Assembly (NCBI RefSeq): GCF_003696305.1
Contig: NZ_RFFK01000001.1
Span: forward strand, 682,001 to 746,000
Source of the DNA: Pseudomonas sp. AOB-7
GTDB taxonomy: Bacteria; Pseudomonadota; Gammaproteobacteria; Pseudomonadales; Pseudomonadaceae
Reading direction: 5' to 3'
DNA: 64,000 nt
The stretch's first letter is position 1; the number at the start of each line of letters is the position of its first letter. The notes below the pieces were generated by a model. It was not told the DNA's origin. It saw only the letters and a list, made by a program, of their open reading frames with translations, and ran no database searches. Positions 45,438 through 53,102 of this stretch are shown piece by piece. A program made the position numbers and the translations under genes.

Positions 45438-46364
45438 ATGAAGGCTCCCCGTGTAACCCTGGATCAATGGCGCACCCTACAGGCGGTGGTCGACCAGGGC
45501 GGCTTCGCCCAGGCCGCCGAGGTGCTGCACCGCTCGCAATCCTCGGTCAGCTACACCGTGGCGCGCATGCAGGAGCAGCTCGGCGTGCCGCTGCTGCGCA
45601 TCGACGGGCGCAAGGCGGTGCTCACCGAGGCCGGCGACGTGCTGCTGCGCCGTTCGCGGCAACTGGTCAAGCAGGCCAGCCAGCTGGAAGACCTGGCCCA
45701 CCATATGGAGCAGGGCTGGGAAGCCGAGGTGCGCCTGGTGGTGGACGCCGCCTACCCCACCGCCAATATCGTCCGCGCGCTGTCGGCCTTCATGCCGCAG
45801 AGCCGCGGCTGCCGCGTGCGCCTGCGCGAGGAGGTGCTGTCCGGCGTCGAGGAGGTGCTGCTCGAAGGCTCCGCCGACCTGGCCATCAGCGCCCTCAACA
45901 TCACCGGCTACCTGCCGCAGGAACTGGGCGAGGTGGAATTTATCGCCGTGGCCCATCCGGAACATGCCCTGCACCGCCTGCAGCGCGAGCTGAGCTTCCA
46001 GGACCTGGAAACCCAGATGCAGGTGGTGATCCGCGACAGCGGCCGGGTGCAGCCGCGCGACAGCGGCTGGCTCGGTGCCGAACAACGCTGGACCGTCGGC
46101 AGCCTGTCCACCGCGCGCACCTTCGTCGGCAGCGGCCTGGGCTTCGCCTGGCTGCCGCGCCACCTGATCGCCCGCGAGCTGGACGAGGGCTTGCTCAAGC
46201 CGCTGCCGCTGGCCCAGGGCGGCACGCGCAAGCCGCGCTTCTTCCTCTACAGCAACAAGGAACGGGTGCTCGGCCCGGCCACGCAGATTCTCATCGAGCT
46301 GATCAAGAACTTCGACGCCGCCCCCCTGGATGCCGCCTTCGCCGCCCCACAGTCGCCCAACTGA
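45438..46364 (+). CDS. LysR-family transcriptional regulator
   Basis: A 308-aa regulator with an N-terminal winged helix (LDQWRTLQAVVDQGGFAQAAEVLHRSQSSVSYTVARMQEQLG, residues about 7-48, key HTH part only) and a periplasmic-binding-type effector domain. The start at 45438 has AGGA 11 bases upstream. It leads a run with an alpha/beta hydrolase 10 bases downstream and a cyclophilin after that, so it may be encoded with the genes it controls. It could also act on the divergent secreted protein. No ligand is predictable. Confidence 0.88.
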   Translation: MKAPRVTLDQWRTLQAVVDQGGFAQAAEVLHRSQSSVSYTVARMQEQLGVPLLRIDGRKAVLTEAGDVLLRRSRQLVKQASQLEDLAHHMEQGWEAEVRLVVDAAYPTANIVRALSAFMPQSRGCRVRLREEVLSGVEEVLLEGSADLAISALNITGYLPQELGEVEFIAVAHPEHALHRLQRELSFQDLETQMQVVIRDSGRVQPRDSGWLGAEQRWTVGSLSTARTFVGSGLGFAWLPRHLIARELDEGLLKPLPLAQGGTRKPRFFLYSNKERVLGPATQILIELIKNFDAAPLDAAFAAPQSPN

Positions 46365-46374
46365 GACCCCGGCC

Positions 46375-47172
46375 ATGCCCTACTTCGACAACGACGGTTG
46401 CCAGCTGCACTACGAGGACTACGGCCACGGCGCGCCGCTGCTGCTGGTGCACGGCCTGGGCTCGAGCACCCGCGACTGGGAGTACCAGATTCCCGTGCTC
46501 AGCCAGCACTACCGCGTGCTGGCGCTCGACGTGCGCGGCCATGGCCGCTCGGACAAACCGCGCGAGACCTATCGCATCGCCGATTTCGCCGATGACGTGG
46601 CCGCGCTGATCGAGCACCTGCAACTGCCGCCGGTGCACCTGGTGGGCATTTCCATGGGCGGCATGATCGGCTTCCAGCTCGGCGTCGACCGCCCGGAGCT
46701 GCTGCGCAGCCTGACCATAGTCAACAGCGGCCCGGAGGTGAAGGCGAAAAGCCCGCGCGACTGGCTGGAAATCGGCAAGCGCTGGACGCTGTCGCGCCTG
46801 CTCAGCCTGGAGACCATCGCCAAGGCCCTGGGCAAGCTGCTGTTCCCCAGGCCGGAGCAGGCCGAACTGCGACGCAAGATCGAAGAGCGCTGGCCGCAGA
46901 ACGACAAGCGCGCCTACCTGGCCAGCCTCGACGCCATCATCGGCTGGGGCGTGCGGGAACGCCTGAGCCGCATCACCTGTCCTACCCTGGTGATCAGCGC
47001 CGACCGCGACTACACCCCGGTCGAACGCAAGCGCGAGTACGTCGCCGAAATGCCCGACGCGCGCCTGCTGGTGATCGAAAATTCGCGCCACGCCACCCCG
47101 CTGGATCAACCCGAACGCTTCAACAGCGCCCTGCTCGCCTTTCTCGAAGAAACCGCCAACAAGGAAAACTGA
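46375..47172 (+). CDS. Alpha/beta hydrolase
   Basis: A 265-aa hydrolase. Oxyanion strand [17 protein letters not shown], nucleophile elbow GISMGGM (Ser97), acid Asp in ISADRDYTP and final His in [12 protein letters not shown] make a complete catalytic triad. It has a cap domain at about residues 120-195 rich in Arg/Lys. Similar proteins include 3-oxoadipate enol-lactonase and many esterases; the sequence does not settle which. ATG 46375 follows the LysR stop by 10 bases, and the cyclophilin starts 5 bases after its own stop, so all three are co-transcribed. Confidence 0.88.
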   Translation: MPYFDNDGCQLHYEDYGHGAPLLLVHGLGSSTRDWEYQIPVLSQHYRVLALDVRGHGRSDKPRETYRIADFADDVAALIEHLQLPPVHLVGISMGGMIGFQLGVDRPELLRSLTIVNSGPEVKAKSPRDWLEIGKRWTLSRLLSLETIAKALGKLLFPRPEQAELRRKIEERWPQNDKRAYLASLDAIIGWGVRERLSRITCPTLVISADRDYTPVERKREYVAEMPDARLLVIENSRHATPLDQPERFNSALLAFLEETANKEN

Positions 47173-47177
47173 CCATC

Positions 47178-47732
47178 ATGCTCAAGCAACTCGCCTTCGC
47201 CGCCTGTTCCCTGCTGCTCTCCACCAGCCTGCTGGCGGCGGACAATCCCAAGGTGCTGCTGACCACCAGCCTCGGCGAGATCGAGGTGGAGCTGGCCGCC
47301 GACAAGGCGCCGATCAGCACCGCCAACTTCCTCAAGTACGTCGACAGCGGCTTCTACGCCGGCACCCAGTTCCACCGGGTGATCCCCGGCTTCATGGTCC
47401 AGGGCGGCGGCTTCGATGCGCAGATGCAGCAGAAGGACACCGACACGCCGATCAAGAACGAAGCCGACAACGGCCTGCACAACGTGCGCGGCACCCTGGC
47501 CATGGCCCGTACCCAGGTACGCGACTCGGCCACCAGCCAGTTCTTCATCAACCACAAGGACAACACCTTCCTCGACCACGGCTCGCGCGACTTCGGCTAC
47601 GCGGTGTTCGGCAAGGTGACCCGCGGCATGGAGGTGGTGGACAAGATCGCCCAGGTGCCCACCGCCAACCGCGGCATGCACCAGAACGTGCCGCGCGAGC
47701 CGGTGCTGATCCTCGAGGCCAAGCGTCTGTAA
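47178..47732 (+). CDS. ppiA: Periplasmic cyclophilin-type peptidyl-prolyl isomerase
   Basis: A 184-aa cyclophilin with a signal peptide (residues 1-20, LLAADN). The catalytic core is present: [44 protein letters not shown] and [15 protein letters not shown]. It accelerates proline isomerisation of exported proteins. The Arg in FHRVI is the active-site arginine. It is the third gene after the LysR and hydrolase genes, five bases from the hydrolase stop. A perfect terminator follows at 47800. Confidence 0.94.
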   Translation: MLKQLAFAACSLLLSTSLLAADNPKVLLTTSLGEIEVELAADKAPISTANFLKYVDSGFYAGTQFHRVIPGFMVQGGGFDAQMQQKDTDTPIKNEADNGLHNVRGTLAMARTQVRDSATSQFFINHKDNTFLDHGSRDFGYAVFGKVTRGMEVVDKIAQVPTANRGMHQNVPREPVLILEAKRL

Positions 47733-47770
47733 CGCCGCCGGGGGCCATCCCCGGGCTTCCATGAAGGTTT

Positions 47771-47791
47771 GGTGCGCACGACGCACCCTAC
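47771..47791. repeat. Single arm of the GTAGGGTGCGCC palindrome
   Basis: The 21 bases match the right arm of the element at 30382-30436 at 19 of 21 positions, but no left arm is present. It is a relic copy between ppiA and its terminator. Confidence 0.55.
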
Positions 47792-47799
47792 GGCCCTAC

Positions 47800-47834
47800 A
47801 ACGACAAAGCCGCCCAATGGGCGGCTTTGTCGTT
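47800..47834. terminator. Bidirectional terminator between ppiA and fpr
   Basis: ACGACAAAGCCGCCC (47801-47815) and GGGCGGCTTTGTCGT (47819-47833) form a perfect 15-bp stem with an AAT loop and a following T-run. It can serve ppiA (plus) and fpr (minus). Confidence 0.92.
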
Positions 47835-47846
47835 TTCGCTGCGGTC

Positions 47847-48626
47847 TTACTTCTCGACGAAGGCGCGCTCGATCAGGTAGTCGCCCGGCTCACCCATGCG
47901 CGGGGAGATCTTCAGGCCGAAGCCGTCGAGCACTTCGCTGGTCTCGTCGAGCATGCTCGGGCTGCCGCAGATCATCGCGCGGTCGTCCTGCGGGTTGATC
48001 GGCGGCAGGCCGATGTCGGCGAACAGCTTGCCGCTGCGCATCAGGTCGGTCAGGCGGCCCTGGTTCTCGAACGGCTCGCGGGTCACGGTCGGGTAGTAGA
48101 TCAGCTTGCCCTTGAGCGCCTCGCCGAAGAACTCGTTCTGCGGCAGGTGCTCGGTGATGAACTCGCGGTAGGCCACCTCGTTCACGTAGCGCACGCCGTG
48201 CACCAGGATCACCTTGTCGAAACGCTCGTAGGTTTCCGGGTCCTGGATCACGCTCATGAACGGCGCCAGGCCGGTGCCGGTGGACAGCAGGTAGAGGTGC
48301 TTGCCCGGCAGCAGGTCGTCGAGCACCAGGGTGCCGGTGGGCTTCTTGCTGATGACGATCTCGTCGCCTTCCTTGAGGTGCTGCAGCTGCGAGGTCAGCG
48401 GGCCGTCCGGCACCTTGATGCTGAAGAACTCCAGGTGCTCCTCGTAGTTCGGGCTGGCGATGGAGTAGGCGCGCATCAGCGGACGACCGTTGGGCTGCTG
48501 CAGGCCGATCATGACGAACTGGCCGTTCTCGAAGCGCAGGCCCGGGTCGCGGGTGCACTTGAAGCTGAACAGGGTGTCGTTCCAGTGGTGGACGCTGAGC
48601 ACACGCTCGACGTTCATATTGCTCAT
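47847..48626 (-). CDS. fpr: Ferredoxin-NADP+ reductase
   Basis: A 259-aa flavoprotein of the bacterial FNR type. FAD is held by RPLMRAYSIASPNYEEHLEFF, the NADP site is STGTGLAPFMSVIQDP, and the terminus DYLIERAFVEK lacks the aromatic Tyr of plant FNR, as usual in the subclass. It exchanges electrons between NADPH and ferredoxin or flavodoxin, with roles in oxidative stress and iron-sulfur repair. The gene is divergent from finR, whose product activates fpr in P. putida. A terminator shared with ppiA lies 13 bases after the stop. Confidence 0.96.
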   Translation of the reverse strand: MSNMNVERVLSVHHWNDTLFSFKCTRDPGLRFENGQFVMIGLQQPNGRPLMRAYSIASPNYEEHLEFFSIKVPDGPLTSQLQHLKEGDEIVISKKPTGTLVLDDLLPGKHLYLLSTGTGLAPFMSVIQDPETYERFDKVILVHGVRYVNEVAYREFITEHLPQNEFFGEALKGKLIYYPTVTREPFENQGRLTDLMRSGKLFADIGLPPINPQDDRAMICGSPSMLDETSEVLDGFGLKISPRMGEPGDYLIERAFVEK

Positions 48627-48715
48627 GCGGACTTCCTCGCGCGGACGGGAACCAAAAAAGACGAATTGCGCGGCATTCTAGGCGGGCGCAGAATATCTGT
48701 TAAGTGGATTATCAA

Positions 48716-48737
48716 GATATAGGTTATCGGTTATATC
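48716..48737. promoter_or_regulatory. Palindromic LysR-type operator between fpr and finR
   Basis: GATATA-N10-TATATC (48716-48737) is an exact inverted repeat within an AT-rich stretch, three bases before the finR ATG. It is the best candidate for the FinR binding site; position overlapping finR's own leader would allow autoregulation. The interval is the fpr-finR promoter region 48627-48740. Confidence 0.6.
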
Positions 48738-48740
48738 GAT

Positions 48741-49667
48741 ATGCGATTTACTCTCAGACAACTCCAGGTCTTCGTCGCCGTGGCCCAGCAGGAAAGCGTC
48801 TCGCGCGCGGCCGAGTCGCTGGCGCTGTCGCAATCGGCCACCAGCACCTCGCTGACCGAGCTGGAGCGCCACTCCGACTGTCAGCTGTTCGACCGCGCCG
48901 GCAAGCGCCTGGCGCTCAACGCCCTGGGTCGCCAGTTGCTGCCGCAGGCGGTGGCGCTGCTCGACCAGGCGCGCGAGATCGAACGCCTGCTCGGCGGCAA
49001 GAGCGGCTTCGGCTCGCTCAACGTCGGCGCCACCCTCACCGTGGGCAACTACCTGGCCACCCTGCTGATCGGCAGTTTCATGCAACGCCACCCCGAATGC
49101 CGGGTGAAGCTGCAGGTGCACAACACCGCCCACGTGGTGCAGCAGATCGCCCACTACGAGCTGGACCTGGGCCTGATCGAAGGCGACTGCCAGCATCCGG
49201 ACATCGAGGTGCAGCCCTGGGTGGAGGACGAACTGGTGGTGTTCTGCGCGCCGCAGCATGCCCTCGCCGCGCGCGGCACGGCGACGCTGGAGGAGCTCAC
49301 GCACGAGGCCTGGATTCTCCGCGAGCAGGGCTCGGGCACCCGCCTGACCTTCGACCAGGCCATGCGCCATCACCCGCGCAGCCTGAACATCCGCCTGGAG
49401 CTGGAACACACCGAGGCGATCAAACGCGCGGTGGAGTCGGGCCTGGGCATCGGCTGCATCTCGCGCCTGGCGCTGCGCGACGCCTTCCGCCGCGGCAGCC
49501 TGGTGCCGGTGGAGACGCCGCAGCTGGATCTGCGCCGGCAGTTCTACTTCATCTGGCACAAGCAGAAGTACCAGACCGCGGCCATGCGCGAGTTTCTCGA
49601 ACAGTGCCGCGCGCTCACCGTCGGGGTGGCGCGCAGCGATCAGATCGTCCTGCCGTCGATTGCCTAG
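48741..49667 (+). CDS. finR: LysR-family regulator FinR
   Basis: A 308-aa LysR regulator. The HTH is LRQLQVFVAVAQQESVSRAAESLALSQSATSTSLTELERH (residues 5-45, key part) and the effector domain follows. FinR in Pseudomonas activates the divergent fpr gene under superoxide stress and with sulfite, matching this arrangement. No Shine-Dalgarno sequence is visible before the ATG; the bases upstream are AT-rich and part of the operator palindrome, so translation may be inefficient or leaderless. Alternative starts within the next 20 codons would cut into the HTH. Confidence 0.9.
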   Translation: MRFTLRQLQVFVAVAQQESVSRAAESLALSQSATSTSLTELERHSDCQLFDRAGKRLALNALGRQLLPQAVALLDQAREIERLLGGKSGFGSLNVGATLTVGNYLATLLIGSFMQRHPECRVKLQVHNTAHVVQQIAHYELDLGLIEGDCQHPDIEVQPWVEDELVVFCAPQHALAARGTATLEELTHEAWILREQGSGTRLTFDQAMRHHPRSLNIRLELEHTEAIKRAVESGLGIGCISRLALRDAFRRGSLVPVETPQLDLRRQFYFIWHKQKYQTAAMREFLEQCRALTVGVARSDQIVLPSIA

Positions 49668-49694
49668 GGTGGACATGCCGCAAGCTTGTCCACC
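49668..49694. repeat. GGTGGACA/TGTCCACC inverted repeat after finR
   Basis: GGTGGACA (49668-49675) directly after the finR stop and TGTCCACC (49687-49694) form an 8-bp palindrome with an 11-base loop. It resembles a Pseudomonas intergenic repeat and may help end transcription. Confidence 0.55.
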
Positions 49695-49730
49695 GTCTTA
49701 CACGGCGAACGCTTGCGCCCGCCCGGGCCA

Positions 49731-50378
49731 TTAACCCGGAATCGACTCCATCTGCTGCAGCAGCAGCGCCGCCTGGGTGCGGGTGCGCACCCCGAGCTTG
49801 CGGAAGATGGCGGTGACGTGGGCCTTGACCGTGGCCTCGGAGACGCTCAGTTCATAGGCGATCTGCTTGTTCAGCAGGCCTTCGCAGACCATGGTCAGCA
49901 CGCGGAACTGCTGCGGCGTCAGGCTGGCCAGGCCGGCGCTGGCGGCCTTGGCCTCGGCCGACACCGGCGCGCCCTCCTCGGCCAACGGCGGCCACCAGGT
50001 ATCGCCGTCGAGCACCTGGCGCACGGCCTGCTGGATGGTTTCCAGCGGGCTGGACTTGGGGATGAAGCCGCTGGCGCCGAACTCGCGGGAGCGGTTGACC
50101 ACCGAGGCCTCCTCCTGCGCGGAGATCATCACCACGGGAATCTGCGGGTATTGCCCGCGCAGCAGCACCAGACCGGAGAAGCCGTAGGCGCCGGGCATGT
50201 TGAGGTCGAGCAGAACCAGGTCCCAGTCGCTCTTGGCGGCCAGGTGGCCTTCCAGCTCGGCGATGCTGGCGGCTTCCACCAGCCGCACCTCGGGCCCCAG
50301 GCCCAGGGTCAGGGCTTGCTGCAGGGCGCTGCGAAACAACGGATGGTCGTCGGCAATCAGGATTTCGTAGGCGGCCAT
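49731..50378 (-). CDS. erdR: LuxR/NarL-family response regulator (ErdR-like)
   Basis: A 215-aa response regulator. The receiver domain has IADDHPLFR (acidic pair), the phosphoacceptor Asp in LVLLDLNMPG, and PKSSPLETI with the conserved Lys. A linker precedes a LuxR-type HTH (LTPQQFRVLTMVCEGLLNKQIAYELSVSEATVKAHV). The sequence closely matches what I recall of ErdR (PA3604), linked to ethanol oxidation control in P. aeruginosa. No sensor kinase gene is adjacent. Symbol given with moderate confidence, since several paralogues (EraR, AgmR) share the fold. Confidence 0.85.
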   Translation of the reverse strand: MAAYEILIADDHPLFRSALQQALTLGLGPEVRLVEAASIAELEGHLAAKSDWDLVLLDLNMPGAYGFSGLVLLRGQYPQIPVVMISAQEEASVVNRSREFGASGFIPKSSPLETIQQAVRQVLDGDTWWPPLAEEGAPVSAEAKAASAGLASLTPQQFRVLTMVCEGLLNKQIAYELSVSEATVKAHVTAIFRKLGVRTRTQAALLLQQMESIPG

Positions 50379-50581
50379 TGGCAGATCCTGTTCTTGTTAT
50401 GAGTGCACTGCATTGATTATGGCAGCGCCTGGCGCCGCACGACCCGCTCAAGCCCGCGCACTCGACGTGGCAGGCTCCCCACACGGAGCGACGGCGGCGC
50501 CCAGCATGCCGAGCCGTGACGGGGTGGTCAAGCGCCGCGCTTTGCGGCACGATTCGCCGCTTTGCCCGCCGAGACACCGCC

Positions 50582-51553
50582 ATGCCGAGCCAAGCCCTGC
50601 GCGCCGACCTGTTGATGCTGATCACCGCGATGATCTGGGGCAGCGCCTTCGTCGCTCAGCGCCTGGGCATGGACAGCATCGGCCCCTTCCTCTACACCGG
50701 CCTGCGTTTCGCCCTGGCCAGCCTGGTGCTGCTGCCGCTGCTGGCCCTGCTGCAACGGCGCAGCCGACGCCCGGCGGCGCCGCTGAGCCGCGGCCTGCTG
50801 CTCGGCGGCGTGGTGATGGGCCTGGCGCTGTCGCTGGGGATCAACCTGCAGCAGGTCGGCCTGCTGTTCACCACCGTGACCAACTCCGGCTTCATCACCG
50901 GGCTGTACGTCATAGTCGTGCCGATCCTCGGCCTGCTGATCGGCCAGCGCAGCGGCCTGGGCATCTGGCTGGGCGCCAGCCTGGCGGTGCTCGGCATGTT
51001 CCTGCTCAGCGTCGGCGAAGGCTTTACCGTCGCCTCCGGCGACTGGCTGCAACTGGCCGGCGCCTTCGTCTGGGGCGTGCACGTGCTGCTGGTGGGCTTC
51101 TTCGCCAGCCGCCACGACCCGCTGCGTCTGGCATTCATCCAGTTTGCCACCTGCGCCGCGATCAGCCTGCTGCTGGCGCTGGTCTTCGAGACGGCGACCC
51201 TGGACGGCATTATCAAAGCCGGTCCGGCCATCCTCTATGGCGGCCTGTTCGGCGTGGCCGTCGGTTTTACCCTGCAGGTGGTGGCGCAGCAGCACGCCAT
51301 CGCCTCGCACGCGGCGATCATCCTCTCGCTGGAGGCGGTGTTCGCCGCCATCGCCGGCGCCCTGCTGCTCGGCGAAGTGCTGGCGCTGCGTGGCTACCTG
51401 GGCTGCGCGCTGATGTTCGCCGGCATGCTCCTGGCCCAGCTGTGGCCCAAGCCGCTGCCGGCCGCGCTCAGCGAAAATGCGCCAGGCGCTGGTGCAGCTC
51501 GTCGTCCAGATCCAGCGGCAGGCGCCGCTTTGCCGCCAGGTAATGCTGACTGA
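50582..51553 (+). CDS. EamA-family DMT transporter
   Basis: A 323-aa ten-helix transporter (ADLLMLITAMIWGSAFVAQR at the start, a classical EamA opening, and GVAVGFTLQVVAQQHAIASHAAIILSLEAVFAAIAGALLLGE in the second half). ATG 50582 is the likely start; the longer frame adds Arg-rich residues that do not fit a membrane protein. The last 30 residues are hydrophilic and Pro/Ala-rich. Its 3' end overlaps the convergent TapT-like gene by 86 bases, so the tail may be an extension created by stop loss. Substrate unknown. Confidence 0.86.
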   Translation: MPSQALRADLLMLITAMIWGSAFVAQRLGMDSIGPFLYTGLRFALASLVLLPLLALLQRRSRRPAAPLSRGLLLGGVVMGLALSLGINLQQVGLLFTTVTNSGFITGLYVIVVPILGLLIGQRSGLGIWLGASLAVLGMFLLSVGEGFTVASGDWLQLAGAFVWGVHVLLVGFFASRHDPLRLAFIQFATCAAISLLLALVFETATLDGIIKAGPAILYGGLFGVAVGFTLQVVAQQHAIASHAAIILSLEAVFAAIAGALLLGEVLALRGYLGCALMFAGMLLAQLWPKPLPAALSENAPGAGAARRPDPAAGAALPPGNAD

Positions 51554-52193
51554 AGGCATCCAGGTAGCAGTCCAGCGCCTCGCTGGCCTGCGCGTCGCCG
51601 GCCAGTTCCAGGCACATGGCCGCCACCTCGGCGGTGCACAGGTGCTCGCCGCGGGTGGAGCGCCGCAGGCGGTAGCGCGACAGCTGCGCCGGGGTCAGGC
51701 TGAGCACCGGCAGCGCGTCCAGATAGGGGCTCTTGCGAAACATCTTGCGCGCCTCGGTCCAGGTCGCATCCAGCAGCACGAACAGCGGCCGCTTGCCCGG
51801 CGCCAGATGCACCTCGTCCACCACCCGCTCTGGGGCGGCGTACTCGCCGGGAAACACCAGGTAGGGCTGCCACTGCGGCTCGGCGAGCAGCGCCGGCAGC
51901 GCCGGATCGACCGCGGTGCGCGTCCAGCCGAAGGCGTGGGTGTCAGCCACCACGTCGGCGATCAGCCAGCCGGTGTTGCTCGGCTTGAGCGCCTCGATGT
52001 CGTGCATCACCAGGCACATGCCGGCATGCGCCTCCACCCGCGGGCGCCAGGCGCACAGGCAGTAATCCGGCTGCACCCGGCAAGCCGGGCAGCGCTCGGC
52101 TCGCGAGCCACGGGCGACGAAGGGTTTCACGCTGCGCGCCAGGCGCTCGGCGCGTAGCCGGGCGACGGCATGCGGGGGATGGGACTGGTCCAC
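51468..52193 (-). CDS. DTW-domain tRNA-uridine aminocarboxypropyltransferase (TapT-like)
   Basis: A 241-aa DTW-domain enzyme that makes 3-(3-amino-3-carboxypropyl)uridine in tRNA using SAM. An N-terminal zinc knuckle (CPACRVQPDYCLC), a conserved segment LVMHDIEALKPSNTGWL and the motif DATWTEARKM (D-x-T-W) are visible. E. coli TapT (YfiP) modifies U47 and homologue TapB-like YfhD differs. It overlaps the convergent transporter gene by 86 bases at the 3' end. The RNA target here is not proven. Confidence 0.88.
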   Translation of the reverse strand: MDQSHPPHAVARLRAERLARSVKPFVARGSRAERCPACRVQPDYCLCAWRPRVEAHAGMCLVMHDIEALKPSNTGWLIADVVADTHAFGWTRTAVDPALPALLAEPQWQPYLVFPGEYAAPERVVDEVHLAPGKRPLFVLLDATWTEARKMFRKSPYLDALPVLSLTPAQLSRYRLRRSTRGEHLCTAEVAAMCLELAGDAQASEALDCYLDAFSQHYLAAKRRLPLDLDDELHQRLAHFR

Positions 52194-52314
52194 GAACAGG
52201 GCTCGACAGAAAAAACGCGGCAGTTTAACAAAGCCGGGCAGGCTATGATGCGCCAGGCGCTGAACCCGGCCGCGCCTGGCGGGTCAAAACCCGCACTCGT
52301 TCAGGAGAATCCGC

Positions 52315-52713
52315 ATGTCCCGCGTTACCGCCCTCGTCCTCGCCCTGGCCCTGCCCGTCGCCGCCCAGGCCGCCTCGCTCAAGGAGCTCGAACTGACCCG
52401 CGCCCTCGAGCAGGTCGCCCGGCAAAGCAGCGAGGGTACGCCGCGGGCGATCAACGAGGACATTCTCGATCAGGGCTACACCGTCGAAGGCCACACCCTG
52501 ATCAACCACCTCAGCGTCCGGCCGGCCCACGCCGCGCAGATGCGCGGCAATCCGGACACGGTGCGCGCCCAGCTGGCCGCCAGCGTGTGCCGCAACCCGG
52601 GTTATCGCCAGCTGCTGGCCCAGGGCGCGCAGCTGCGCTACCAGTTCAGCGAATACCGCAGCAACCGCCCGGTAACCACCGAGCAGTTCGACAGGGCCGA
52701 CTGCGGCCTGTAA
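52315..52713 (+). CDS. PA3611-like secreted protein (quorum-regulated virulence factor family)
   Basis: A 132-aa protein with a signal peptide (residues 1-19, VAAQA) and two cysteines (VCRNPGYRQ and ADCGL) that likely pair. NEDILDQGYTVEGHTLINHLSV and QFSEYRSNRPVTTEQF match my memory of P. aeruginosa PA3611, whose structure is known and whose expression responds to quorum sensing, but whose biochemical role is not settled. A CAGGAG lies 8 bases before the ATG. Family placement by memory; length agrees (about 134 aa). Confidence 0.68.
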   Translation: MSRVTALVLALALPVAAQAASLKELELTRALEQVARQSSEGTPRAINEDILDQGYTVEGHTLINHLSVRPAHAAQMRGNPDTVRAQLAASVCRNPGYRQLLAQGAQLRYQFSEYRSNRPVTTEQFDRADCGL

Positions 52714-52717
52714 GCCT

Positions 52718-52912
52718 TCAGCCCTTCTCGGCCCGACGCTGCGCGTCGTCGGCGCGCAGTTCGGCGAGCAGCGCCTCCATATAGCGCGAGCGGCGCACGC
52801 CACCCTCCAGACGACGCAGGCATTCGTCTTCCAGGCTCAACTGATTGGTACGCGCCGCCTGCTGCAGCAGGCGGTACAAATCCACATCTATCTCCAGGAT
52901 CAACTTGGGCAT
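52718..52912 (-). CDS. Small protein, possible ribbon-helix-helix DNA-binding protein
   Basis: A 64-aa protein starting MPKLILEIDVDLYRLL. The first strand (LILEIDVDLYR) followed by two helices (LLQQAARTNQLSLEDECLRRLEGG) resembles Arc/CopG ribbon-helix-helix proteins. ATG 52912 is used because GGAGGGG lies 6 bases upstream; the larger frame above it is Arg-rich and not credible. It lies back to back with the PA3611-like gene, 4 bases between stops. No partner toxin gene is seen. Function unknown. Confidence 0.6.
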   Translation of the reverse strand: MPKLILEIDVDLYRLLQQAARTNQLSLEDECLRRLEGGVRRSRYMEALLAELRADDAQRRAEKG

Positions 52913-53102
52913 GCCTGCCCCTCCCTTTCCTCGCCGTGCATCTGCGCCAGACGACGCGCCCTCACCTCTCCAGTAAATCAGACGACGCGCCATGGCCGGC
53001 TCGCCCGGACGAACGGCGCGCCAGCGACCATACTGACCTGCATCAACGGCATCGTCCGCGCGGCTCGGCAAGATGGGCCGTCGCCTACTGGAGATGAGGA
53101 TC

